From positions 1 through 64,000 of the forward strand of contig NZ_ANBB01000033.1 of assembly GCF_000341105.1 (NCBI RefSeq): a stretch of DNA of 64,000 nt. Reading direction: 5' to 3'. This DNA comes from Nocardiopsis potens DSM 45234. Lineage in GTDB: Bacteria; Actinomycetota; Actinomycetes; Streptosporangiales; Streptosporangiaceae. The notes beneath the pieces were generated by a model. That model was not told where the DNA came from. It worked only from the letters and a program-made list of their open reading frames with translations, and did no database searches. Shown one piece after another: positions 35,268 through 43,250 of the stretch. How positions within the stretch are numbered: position 1 is the stretch's first letter; every line of letters begins with the position of its first letter. The position numbers and the translations under genes were made by a program.

Positions 35268-37477
35268 GCGTGACCGAACCCGACGACACCCGGAACCGCC
35301 CCGCGGCCCACCCGCCCGCGCGGTCCGGCGCCTCCGCGGAAGAACCACGCCCGACCGCCCCGCCCACCGAGGCGGAGCACTCCCCGGAACCCGCCCCGCC
35401 CGCCGGAGGACGGGACCAGGAGGTCCCGGGGGATTCCGGAGCCGGGGAGGGCGCCGCCGATGCCGCTGCGCGGACCGGTGCCGGGCCGGGGGCGCCCGGT
35501 TCCGCGGGGGCTCCGCAGGGGGCGGCCGGTGCGGACGGGCTGCCCGGGATGCGGGAGGTGACCGGGCCGACGCAGGGGCATGCGGCCCGGGACGTCGCCC
35601 CTCCGCCGGTCGACCCGGAGCGGTTGCGCAGCGGAGGCAGGGCCCCGGGCCCCGGGCCGTCCGGCGCGGCGCCGCAGGGCCCCGCCGGCGCACCCGGGCC
35701 CGCACCGCGGACCGGCGCGGCGTCCGAGCGCCCGGCGGGGCCCGGCCCCGGCCTGCCCGCTTCGCAGTCCGGGGCCCCCGGTCCGGCGTCCGGCCTGTAC
35801 GGTCCGCCGTCCGGCATGCCGGGGCGGACGGCCGCGCCGGGCGGACCGGTGCCGGAAGGGAGCGCCGCGCACCCCGGAGGGTCGGCCGAGAGGCCGGGGC
35901 CGGGAGCACCGCCCGCAGGTCCGCCGCCGGGGTTCCCGCAGGGCGCCGGGTCGGGGGCACCGGCCGCAGGTCCGCCGTCGGGGTCCTCGCCGGGGCCGGG
36001 AGTGTCGGCCGCAGGTCCGCCGCCGGGAGTTCCACAAGGACCTGGGCCGGGAGGGCCGCCCGCCGGGCCGCCGTCGGGGCCCGGGACGTATGGCGGGGGC
36101 GTGCGGTTCCTGCCGCCGAACGGGGCGGCCGCGCCGCCGCCCGCTCCGCCCGCGCCGCCGCCCGCCGGGCCGCCGCCGGACGACGTCACCCGCGGCCTGC
36201 ACCGCCCGCACGGGGCGACGGCGGCGTTCCAGGCCGCCCTCGCCACCCTGCTCTTCGTCGCGCTGCCCGGACCGATGCTGACCTCCCTCGGCCTGGCCTG
36301 GGTGCTGCTGCTGACCCTGGCCGTGGCCTCCGGGGCCACCGCCTACGCCCTGGTGGCCTGGTGGAACTCCGGCTACGAGCTCAGCGGGGACCACCTGGTG
36401 GTCTACGGCGGCCTGCTGCGCCGCACCACCCGGGAGATCCCGCTCAGCCGGCTCCAGGCGGTCGACGTGGTGCGCCCGGTTCCGGCGCAGGCGGTCGGCC
36501 TGGCCGAGCTCCGGATCGAGCTGGCCGGCGGGGACGCCGGCGAGATCCGGCTCCGCTACCTGTCCCGCGGGCAGGCGGAGCGGCTGCGCGCCGCGCTGCT
36601 GGCGCACGCCGCCGGGCTCGCCGGGAACACGCCGGAGGCGCCGGAGTGGCCGCTGTACCGGCTGCCGTTCGGCCTGCTGCTCGGCGCGCTCGCCTTCCGG
36701 CTGCCGGTCATGGGGGCGTTCCTGCTCTTCATGGCGCTGATGGCGGCCGGGTTCGCGTTCGCCGAGCCGGGCGTGCTGGGCGGCGCGGTCCCGGTGCTGC
36801 TCGGCCTGATCCGCGGCTTCATCGGCCCGCTGGTCCGCTACACCGACTTCTACGCCTCGCTCTCCCCGGACGGCCTGCGGCTGCGCTACGGCGCCTTCCA
36901 GGCCCGGATGCAGACGGTGCCGCCGGGGCGGGTGCAGGCGGTCCGGATCGTCGAGCCGCTGCTCTGGCGGTCGCTGGGCGTGGTGCGGGTGGAGGCCAAC
37001 GTCGCCGGCTACGTGGGGGAGCGCCAGATGGACTCCTCCACGCTGCTCCCGGTGGCGCCCCGGCGGCTCGCCTTCGCGCTGATCGACGAGCTGTTCCCGG
37101 AGAGCGGCGCGGCGCAGGTGCCGCTGTACGCGCCGCGGCGCGGCGGCTCGGAGGCGATGGGCATCGGCGACCGGCTCTTCGTCACCCGCCGGGGCCGGGT
37201 CTGCCACGTGACGGAGTTCGTGCCGCACGCCCGGGTGCAGAGCCTGCGGATGGCGATGGGCCCGCTGGACCGGCTCCGCGGGACCGCGGTCATCGGGGTG
37301 GACACCCCGCCCGGCCCGATCCGGGCGCGCGCCGTCGGCCACGGCGCCGCCGAGGCCCGGGCCGCGGTCGACCGCCTCGCGGTCCTGGGGCAGGAGGCCA
37401 GGATGGCCGGCGGCGGCCCGGAGCGCTGGGCCACCCGCGGCGACGCACCGGACCGGGCGGCGCCCCCGCAGGCCTGA
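35264..37477 (+). CDS. Bacterial PH-domain membrane protein, YdbT type, with long disordered N-terminus
   Basis: 737 residues. The first 300 or so are a Pro/Gly/Ala-rich, probably disordered cytoplasmic tail with short repeats (AGPPPGFPQG, AGPPSGSSPG, AGPPPGVPQG), then a pair of helices (FQAALATLLFVALPGP; LGLAWVLLLTLAVASGATAYALVAW), a bPH_2 domain (GDHLVVYGGLLRRTTREIPLSRLQAVDVVRP), more helices and two further bPH_2 domains (LRLRYGAFQARMQTVPPGRVQAVRI; RVCHVTEFVPHARVQSLRM). Three bPH_2 units match YdbT; homologues I know lack so long a tail. GTG start overlaps the small partner. Confidence 0.85.
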   Translation: MSVTEPDDTRNRPAAHPPARSGASAEEPRPTAPPTEAEHSPEPAPPAGGRDQEVPGDSGAGEGAADAAARTGAGPGAPGSAGAPQGAAGADGLPGMREVTGPTQGHAARDVAPPPVDPERLRSGGRAPGPGPSGAAPQGPAGAPGPAPRTGAASERPAGPGPGLPASQSGAPGPASGLYGPPSGMPGRTAAPGGPVPEGSAAHPGGSAERPGPGAPPAGPPPGFPQGAGSGAPAAGPPSGSSPGPGVSAAGPPPGVPQGPGPGGPPAGPPSGPGTYGGGVRFLPPNGAAAPPPAPPAPPPAGPPPDDVTRGLHRPHGATAAFQAALATLLFVALPGPMLTSLGLAWVLLLTLAVASGATAYALVAWWNSGYELSGDHLVVYGGLLRRTTREIPLSRLQAVDVVRPVPAQAVGLAELRIELAGGDAGEIRLRYLSRGQAERLRAALLAHAAGLAGNTPEAPEWPLYRLPFGLLLGALAFRLPVMGAFLLFMALMAAGFAFAEPGVLGGAVPVLLGLIRGFIGPLVRYTDFYASLSPDGLRLRYGAFQARMQTVPPGRVQAVRIVEPLLWRSLGVVRVEANVAGYVGERQMDSSTLLPVAPRRLAFALIDELFPESGAAQVPLYAPRRGGSEAMGIGDRLFVTRRGRVCHVTEFVPHARVQSLRMAMGPLDRLRGTAVIGVDTPPGPIRARAVGHGAAEARAAVDRLAVLGQEARMAGGGPERWATRGDAPDRAAPPQA

Positions 37478-37814
37478 GCCCGCACCCACCTTGCCGAGCC
37501 CAGGGCCGCCGCTCTCCCCAGGGCTCCGGCCCCGCGCCCACCTCGTCGCGGTCCGCGACGAGGTGGGCGCGTCCGGCCTGGGAGGTTTGGGGGTGGGGCC
37601 TCGGCTCAGGGATGGCCGGCCAGGGCGGGGCCGGGCGCGCCCCCGGGGGCGGGGGCGGGGTCACCCGCAGTAAGCTGTGCCGACAGCGTCCGGTACCCGG
37701 CCAGGGACCGGAACCACGGCGTGCACCGTCCCCCGCGGCTCGGCGGCCGACCGCCCCCTGCGGCGGGGCGGCGGGGATCGACCGTGCCCGCGGGCACGGG
37801 GAGAAGGACCGTTC
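37478..37814. other. Intergenic region between PH-protein gene and DUF2520 gene
   Basis: About 340 bases. Contains one strong terminator and, at the right end, the ribosome site GAGAAGGACC. No gene or further repeat is supported. Confidence 0.45.
37534..37570 (+). terminator. Terminator after the PH-domain operon
   Basis: Perfect 17-bp stem GCGCCCACCTCGTCGCG with loop GTC. Confidence 0.72.
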
Positions 37815-38711
37815 ATGGGCGTAGCGGACGACGACACGCGGAACAGGCCGGCGCGGCTCGCCATCGGCGTGATCGGGCCGGGCCGGGTCGGTTCGGCGGT
37901 GGGGGCGGCGCTGGAGCGCGCCGGGCACCGGGTGGTCGCGGCGACCGCGGTCTCGGAGGAGTCCAAGTGGCGGGTGGCCGAGCGGCTGCCCGACGCCCGG
38001 ATCATGGAGCCCGCCGCCCTGGTGGACGCCTCCGACCTGGTGCTGCTCACCGTCCCCGACGACGCGCTGGCCCCGCTGGCGCGCGGCCTGGTCGAGACCG
38101 GCGCCCCGGTGGAGGGCAAGCTCCTGGTGCACACCAGCGGCAGCCACGGCCACGGCGTGCTGTGCAGCGCAACCGCGGCCGGGGCGCTCCCGCTCGCCCT
38201 GCACCCGGTGATGACCTTCACCGGCCGCGACGAGGACCTGGACCGCCTGGCCAGCTGCACCTTCGGCGTCACCGCCCCCGAGCCGCTGCGGCCCATCGCC
38301 GAGGCGCTGGTGGTGGAGATGGGCGCCGAGCCGGTGTGGATCGCCGAGGAGTACCGCACCCTCTACCACGCGGCCCTGGCCGCCGGCGCGAACCACCTGG
38401 TCACCCTGGTCGCGCAGAGCGCCGAGCAGCTGCGCACCGCCGGGGTCGCCGACCCCGGGCGGATGCTCGGCCCGCTGCTCGGCGCGGCCCTGGACAACGC
38501 GCTGCGGCTGGGCATCGACGGACTCAGCGGCCCGGTGCTGCGCGGCGACGCCGAGACCGTCGCCGGGCACCTGTCCGAGCTGCGCGCGCACTCCCCGGAG
38601 AGCGTCGACGCCTACATCGCGCTGGCCCGGCTCACCGCCGGCCGGGCGCTCGACGCGGGCCTGCTCAAACCGCACGACGCCGAGCGCCTGCTGGACGTCC
38701 TCCAGGCGTGA
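37815..38711 (+). CDS. Rossmann-like DUF2520 protein next to panC
   Basis: 298 residues. N-terminal NAD(P)-type Rossmann fold (AIGVIGPGRVGSAVGAALERAGH), then the DUF2520 helical domain (HPVMTFTGRDEDLDRLASCTFGV, EEYRTLYHAALAAGANHLVTLV). Overall shape resembles ketopantoate reductase and 6-phosphogluconate-type dehydrogenases. It directly precedes panC in actinobacteria, so a role in pantothenate synthesis (PanE-like) is a fair but unproven guess. GAGAAGGACC seven bases before the ATG supports the start. Confidence 0.85.
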   Translation: MGVADDDTRNRPARLAIGVIGPGRVGSAVGAALERAGHRVVAATAVSEESKWRVAERLPDARIMEPAALVDASDLVLLTVPDDALAPLARGLVETGAPVEGKLLVHTSGSHGHGVLCSATAAGALPLALHPVMTFTGRDEDLDRLASCTFGVTAPEPLRPIAEALVVEMGAEPVWIAEEYRTLYHAALAAGANHLVTLVAQSAEQLRTAGVADPGRMLGPLLGAALDNALRLGIDGLSGPVLRGDAETVAGHLSELRAHSPESVDAYIALARLTAGRALDAGLLKPHDAERLLDVLQA

Positions 38712-38746
38712 GCACGCACCCCGAACCGACGAAGAGGACATCCCCG

Positions 38747-39613
38747 ATGAGCGAACCCGCCCCGCGCACCGAGCCGGTGGTCGTCCGCACCCCCGCCGAA
38801 CTGGACCGGATCCGCCCCGGACTGGGCCGGATCGCCCTCGTCCCGACGATGGGCGCGCTGCACGCCGGGCACCGCGGACTGATCGCCGCCGCCCGCGGAC
38901 GGGCCGACTCGGTGGTGGTGAGCATCTTCGTCAACCCGCTCCAGTTCGGGCCGGGGGAGGACCTGGACCGCTACCCGCGCACCTTCGAGGCCGACCTGCG
39001 GGCCTGCGCCGAGGAGGGCGTCGCCGCGGTCTACGCCCCCGAGGCGGAGACCATGTACCCGGGCGAGCAGCTGGCCACCGTCGACCCCGGGCCGATGGGG
39101 GGCGTGCTGGAGGGCGCCAGCCGCCCCGGCCACTTCCGCGGCGTGCTCACCGTGGTCGCCAAGCTCTTCCACATGGTCCGCCCGGACGTCGCCGTGTTCG
39201 GGCAGAAGGACGCCCAGCAGCTCGCGGTGATCCGCCGGATGGTCCGCGACCTCGCCTTCCCGGTCGCGGTGGAGGCGGTGCCCACCATGCGCGACCCGGA
39301 CGGGCTGGCGATCTCCAGCCGCAACGTCTACCTCTCCGACGAGGAGCGGGCCAGCGCCCGGGCGCTCTCCCGGGCGCTGCTGGCCGGCGCGGACGCCGCC
39401 GTCTCCGGCCCGGCCGGCATCATCGGCGCCGCCCGCGAGGTGCTGGACCGGGCGGCCGCCGCCGATCCGCCGGTGGAACTGGACTACCTCGCCCTGATCG
39501 ACGCGCACACCTTCGCCGAGGTGCCGCCCGGCCACCGCGGCGAAGCGGTGCTCGCGGTGGCCGCGAAGGTCGGCTCGACCAGGCTCATTGATAACGTGCC
39601 GCTCACACTCTGA
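38747..39613 (+). CDS. panC: Pantothenate synthetase
   Basis: Condenses pantoate with beta-alanine using ATP, cytoplasmic. 288 residues. Motifs: LVPTMGALHAGHRGLI (HxGH nucleotidyltransferase-like), VVVSIFVNPLQFGPGEDLDRYPR, VFGQKDAQQLAVIRRMVRDL and GLAISSRNVYLS. I chose ATG 38747 (GAAGAGGACA about ten bases upstream); GTG 38708 overlapping the previous stop is possible and adds 13 residues. Tandem with DUF2520, nadBC and coaX, so CoA and NAD supply share a locus. Confidence 0.95.
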   Translation: MSEPAPRTEPVVVRTPAELDRIRPGLGRIALVPTMGALHAGHRGLIAAARGRADSVVVSIFVNPLQFGPGEDLDRYPRTFEADLRACAEEGVAAVYAPEAETMYPGEQLATVDPGPMGGVLEGASRPGHFRGVLTVVAKLFHMVRPDVAVFGQKDAQQLAVIRRMVRDLAFPVAVEAVPTMRDPDGLAISSRNVYLSDEERASARALSRALLAGADAAVSGPAGIIGAAREVLDRAAAADPPVELDYLALIDAHTFAEVPPGHRGEAVLAVAAKVGSTRLIDNVPLTL

Positions 39614-39628
39614 CGCGACCGAGGAGCA

Positions 39629-42274
39629 GTGGTGGACACCTCCGCTACCCCCGTACCGCCGGGGCGGCTGACCGCCCCGGAACCGGGATGGACCATCGAA
39701 GCCGAAGCGGTGATCGTCGGGTCCGGCGTCGCCGGGCTCAGCACCGCGCTGTCCTACGTCCGGCACGCCCCCGATGCCCGGGTGGTCGTGGTCACCAAGG
39801 ACGTCCTGGACACCGGGTCGACCCGGTGGGCCCAGGGCGGCGTCGCCGCGGCGATCGCCCCCGGCGACGAGCCGGTCGCGCACATGGCGGACACCCTGGA
39901 GGCCGGCGCGGGCATGTGCGACCCGCTGGCGGTGCACGTGCTGGCCGCCGAGGGGCCGGAGGCGCTGCGCCGGCTCATCGCGCTGGGCGCCGAGTTCGAC
40001 CGCACCCCCGACGGGGAGCTGGCGCTGACCCGCGAGGGCGGCCACCGGGCGGACCGGATCACGCACGCCGGCGGCGACGCCACCGGGGCCGAGATCGAGC
40101 GCGCGCTGATCGCCGCGGTCCGGGCCGAGCCGCGGATCGAGCTGATCGAGCACGCCCTGGCGCTGGACGCGATCCTCGGCGTCACCGAGGACGGCGGGCA
40201 CGACGCGGTCATCGGCATCACCCTGCACGTGATGGGCGAGGGCGAGCGGGACGGCGTGGGCGCCGTGCACGCCCCGGCGGTGGTGCTGGCCACCGGCGGC
40301 GTGGGCCAGGTCTACGCCACCACCACCAACCCGGCGGTCTCCACCGGCGACGGCACCGCGCTGGCCGCGCGGGCCGGCGCGGTCCTGGCCGACATGGAGT
40401 TCGTCCAGTTCCACCCGACCGTGCTGTGGCTGGGCCCGGAGAGCCTCGGCCAGCAGCCGCTGGTCTCCGAGGCGGTCCGCGGCGAGGGCGCGTTCCTGCT
40501 GGACACGGCGGGCCGGCGGATCATGGAGGGCGTGCACGAGCTGGGCGACCTGGCCCCGCGCGACGTGGTCGCCTCCGCCATCGCCGCGGCCATGGCCGAG
40601 ACCGGCACCGACCACGTGCTGCTGGACGCCCGGCACTTCGGTGCGGAGAAGTGGCGGCGGCGCTTCCCGACCATTCTGGCGTCCTGCCGGGCGCACGGCA
40701 TCGACCCGGTCACCGAGCCGATCCCGGTCTCCCCGGCGGCGCACTACTCCTCCGGCGGCGTCCAGGTGGACCTGTCCGGCCGCACCGCGGTGCCCGGCCT
40801 GTACGCGGTCGGCGAAGTGGCCCGGACCGGCGTGCACGGCGCCAACCGGCTGGCCTCCAACTCGCTGCTGGAGGCGCTGGTCTTCGCCGAGCGGATCGCG
40901 GCCTCCATCGCCGCCGACCCGCCCGCGCCGGCCGCGGCCGCCGGCCCGGGGGACGGGCACGACGACCGGGTCCCGGGCCTGGTCGACCCGGCGGTCGTGC
41001 CCGAGCTGCGCGCGCTGATGTCCCGGTACGCCGGGGTGGTGCGGGACCGGGTCGGGCTGGACGAGGCGCGCCGCGGGCTGGCCCGGCTGGCCGAGGCCGG
41101 ATCCGCCGAACCCGGCACCGAGGCGTGGGAGGCCGCCAACCTGCTCACCGTCGCCGCGCTGATCACCGCGGCGGCGCGGCGCCGCTCGGAGAGCCGCGGC
41201 TCGCACCGCCGCTCCGACCTGCCCCGGTCCCGCGCGGTCAGCCGGCGCCGGCCGGTCCTGCTGGAGCTGGACGAGGAGGGCGTGCACGCCTCCGTCGCCG
41301 ACTGGGACCCGGCGGTGCCGGAGCGCCTCGCCGCCGAGCTGGAGGCGGTCGGCGGGCAGCGGCTCACCGGGTTCCGCCGCGACTCCCGCCCGGAACTGCT
41401 CAGACGGCTCTTCCGCCCGGTCGACGAGCACGTCGAGACGGTCGTCGCGGCGCTCTCCGAGGACCTGGCCGCCGACGCCCAGGTGGACGTCACCACGGTG
41501 GCCACCGTGCCCGCCGCCCAGCTGAGCACCGCCGACGTGGTGGCCCGCGCGGACGGCACGGCCGCCGGCCTGGCCCTGGCCGAGCTGGTGTTCTGGATCG
41601 TCGCCGAGGGCGCGGTGCAGGTGCGCCGGGAGGCCGCCGACGGCGACCGGGTGTCCCGCGGCGACGTGCTGATGACCGTCACCGGCCGCACCCGGGACCT
41701 GCTCACCGCCGAGCGCACCGCGCTCAACCTGCTCACCCACCTGTCCGGGATCGCCACCGCCACCCGCGCCTGGGTGGACGCGGTCGCCGGGACCGGTGCG
41801 CGGATCCGGGACAGCCGCAAGACCCACGCCGGGCTGCGCGCCCTGGAGAAGTACGCGGTGCGCTGCGGCGGCGGCGAGAACCACCGGTTCGGCCTCTCCG
41901 ACGCCGCGCTGATCAAGGACAACCACGTGGTCGCGGCCGGCGGCGTGGAGGAGGCGGTGCGCGCCGTCCGGGCGGCCTTCCCGGACACGCCGCTGGAGGT
42001 CGAGGTCGACCGGATCGACCAGATCGAGCCCGCGCTCAAGGCCGGCGCGGAGGAGATCCTGCTGGACAACTTCACCCCGGAGCGGCTCCGCGAGGCGGTC
42101 GCCCTGGTCGCCGGGCGGGCCCGGCTGGAGTCCAGTGGCGGCCTCACCCTGGACACCGCCGCGGAGGTCGCCGGCACCGGCGTCGACTTCCTCGCGGTGG
42201 GCGCGCTCACCCACTCCAGCCCGGCCCTGGACATCGCGCTCGACCTGCGCCCGGTCGCGCCCGCGGCGCACTGA
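39629..42274 (+). CDS. nadB-nadC: Fusion of L-aspartate oxidase and quinolinate phosphoribosyltransferase
   Basis: 881 residues in one uninterrupted frame. The NadB part (about 1-545) has the FAD motif VIVGSGVAGLSTAL, STRWAQGGVAAA, the active-site VQFHPTVL and SPAAHYSSGGVQVDLSGRT. The NadC part (about 590-881) has VDVTTVATVPA, DSRKTHAGLRALEKYAVRCGGGENHRFGLSD, ALIKDNHV and ESSGGL. They catalyse the first and third steps of NAD synthesis from aspartate; NadA (second step) is not fused and not in this window. In most actinomycetes nadB and nadC are separate neighbours. GAGGAG precedes GTG 39629/39632. Sixteen bases after panC. Confidence 0.93.
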   Translation: MVDTSATPVPPGRLTAPEPGWTIEAEAVIVGSGVAGLSTALSYVRHAPDARVVVVTKDVLDTGSTRWAQGGVAAAIAPGDEPVAHMADTLEAGAGMCDPLAVHVLAAEGPEALRRLIALGAEFDRTPDGELALTREGGHRADRITHAGGDATGAEIERALIAAVRAEPRIELIEHALALDAILGVTEDGGHDAVIGITLHVMGEGERDGVGAVHAPAVVLATGGVGQVYATTTNPAVSTGDGTALAARAGAVLADMEFVQFHPTVLWLGPESLGQQPLVSEAVRGEGAFLLDTAGRRIMEGVHELGDLAPRDVVASAIAAAMAETGTDHVLLDARHFGAEKWRRRFPTILASCRAHGIDPVTEPIPVSPAAHYSSGGVQVDLSGRTAVPGLYAVGEVARTGVHGANRLASNSLLEALVFAERIAASIAADPPAPAAAAGPGDGHDDRVPGLVDPAVVPELRALMSRYAGVVRDRVGLDEARRGLARLAEAGSAEPGTEAWEAANLLTVAALITAAARRRSESRGSHRRSDLPRSRAVSRRRPVLLELDEEGVHASVADWDPAVPERLAAELEAVGGQRLTGFRRDSRPELLRRLFRPVDEHVETVVAALSEDLAADAQVDVTTVATVPAAQLSTADVVARADGTAAGLALAELVFWIVAEGAVQVRREAADGDRVSRGDVLMTVTGRTRDLLTAERTALNLLTHLSGIATATRAWVDAVAGTGARIRDSRKTHAGLRALEKYAVRCGGGENHRFGLSDAALIKDNHVVAAGGVEEAVRAVRAAFPDTPLEVEVDRIDQIEPALKAGAEEILLDNFTPERLREAVALVAGRARLESSGGLTLDTAAEVAGTGVDFLAVGALTHSSPALDIALDLRPVAPAAH

Positions 42275-42279
42275 GGCCC

Positions 42280-42317
42280 GGCCCGTGCGGGCGCCGGCTC
42301 CGGCGGCCGCACGGGCC
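42280..42317 (+). terminator. Hairpin between nadBC and coaX
   Basis: 11-bp stem GGCCCGTGCGG/CCGCACGGGCC with a further inner GC-rich stem, starting five bases after the nadBC stop and 45 before coaX. May be a terminator or partial terminator. Confidence 0.5.
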
Positions 42318-42361
42318 CGCCACCCGACCCCCCCCTCCAGCAGAGACGAACGAGGAATCCG

Positions 42362-43147
42362 ATGCTGCTCGCCATCGATGTCGGCAACTCCCACACGGTC
42401 CTGGGGCTGTTCGACGGTGAGGACCTCGCCGAGCACTGGCGGGTCGCCACCGACTCCCGGCGCACCGCCGACGAGTGGGCGGTGATGCTCAACGGCCTGA
42501 TCGGCGGCTCGGTGGGCGGCGCCGACGTGAGCGGGATCGCGATGTGCTGCTCGGTGCCGAGCGTCCAGCACGAGATGCGGGAGATGTTCCGGCGCGGCTA
42601 CGGGGACGTGCCCGCGGTGATCGTGGAGCCGGGGGTGCGCACCGGCATCCCGGTGCGGATGGACAACCCCAAGGAGGTCGGCAGCGACCGGATCATCAAC
42701 GCGCTGGCCGCGGTGGGGCTGTACGGCGGCCCGGCGGTGGTGGTCGACTTCGGCACCGCCACCACCTTCGACGCGGTGAGCGCCAAGGGCGAGTACGTCG
42801 GCGGCGCGATCGCGCCGGGCATCGACATCTCGGTGGAGGCGCTGTCCCGGCGCGGCGCGCAGCTGCACATGGTGGAGATCACCCGGCCCCGGTCGGTGAT
42901 CGCGAAGAACACCGCGGAGGCGCTGCGCTCCGGCATCATCTACGGCTTCGCCGGCCAGGTCGACGGGCTGGTCGACCGGATGGCCGCCGAGCTGGCCGGG
43001 GAGGGCGCGGACGCGGACGACGTGAAGGTGGTCGCCACCGGCGGCCTGGCCCCACTGGTGGTCGAGGAGTGCGAGACGGTCGACGTGCACGAGCCGTGGC
43101 TCACCCTGATCGGGCTGCGGATGGTCTTCGAGCGGAACACCGGCTGA
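42362..43147 (+). CDS. coaX: Pantothenate kinase, type III
   Basis: First step of coenzyme A synthesis: ATP-dependent phosphorylation of pantothenate. 261 residues. MLLAIDVGNSHTVLGLFDG is the phosphate-binding strand, VDFGTATTFDAVS the catalytic Asp region and GGAIAPGIDISVEALSRR the substrate lid, all typical of CoaX, which does not respond to CoA feedback. GAGGAA is eight bases before the ATG. Downstream lysS has its own promoter. Confidence 0.95.
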   Translation: MLLAIDVGNSHTVLGLFDGEDLAEHWRVATDSRRTADEWAVMLNGLIGGSVGGADVSGIAMCCSVPSVQHEMREMFRRGYGDVPAVIVEPGVRTGIPVRMDNPKEVGSDRIINALAAVGLYGGPAVVVDFGTATTFDAVSAKGEYVGGAIAPGIDISVEALSRRGAQLHMVEITRPRSVIAKNTAEALRSGIIYGFAGQVDGLVDRMAAELAGEGADADDVKVVATGGLAPLVVEECETVDVHEPWLTLIGLRMVFERNTG

Positions 43148-43237
43148 CCCGTGCAGTGACGAGGCGTGTGCGCACAGCGCACGCACCCGGTGGTGAATCC
43201 CCAGGCCGGACGGGACTTCGCGCTGCCTCGCAGCGGT

Positions 43238-43243
43238 TAGGAT
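43238..43243 (+). promoter_or_regulatory. -10 box of leaderless lysS promoter
   Basis: TAGGAT seven bases before GTG 43251. Confidence 0.6.
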
Positions 43244-43250
43244 CGACGCT

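Noticed and set aside
39614-39628. Missing panD between panC and nadBC
   Set aside because: Only 15 bases separate the genes, but panD is located elsewhere in many actinomycetes, so its absence here means little.
38612-43186. Very long open frame (over 1500 codons) on the minus strand
   Set aside because: It is antisense to panC, nadBC and coaX, which carry full sets of family motifs. Long antisense frames are an effect of high G+C; composition is Arg/Gly/His-rich with no domain.
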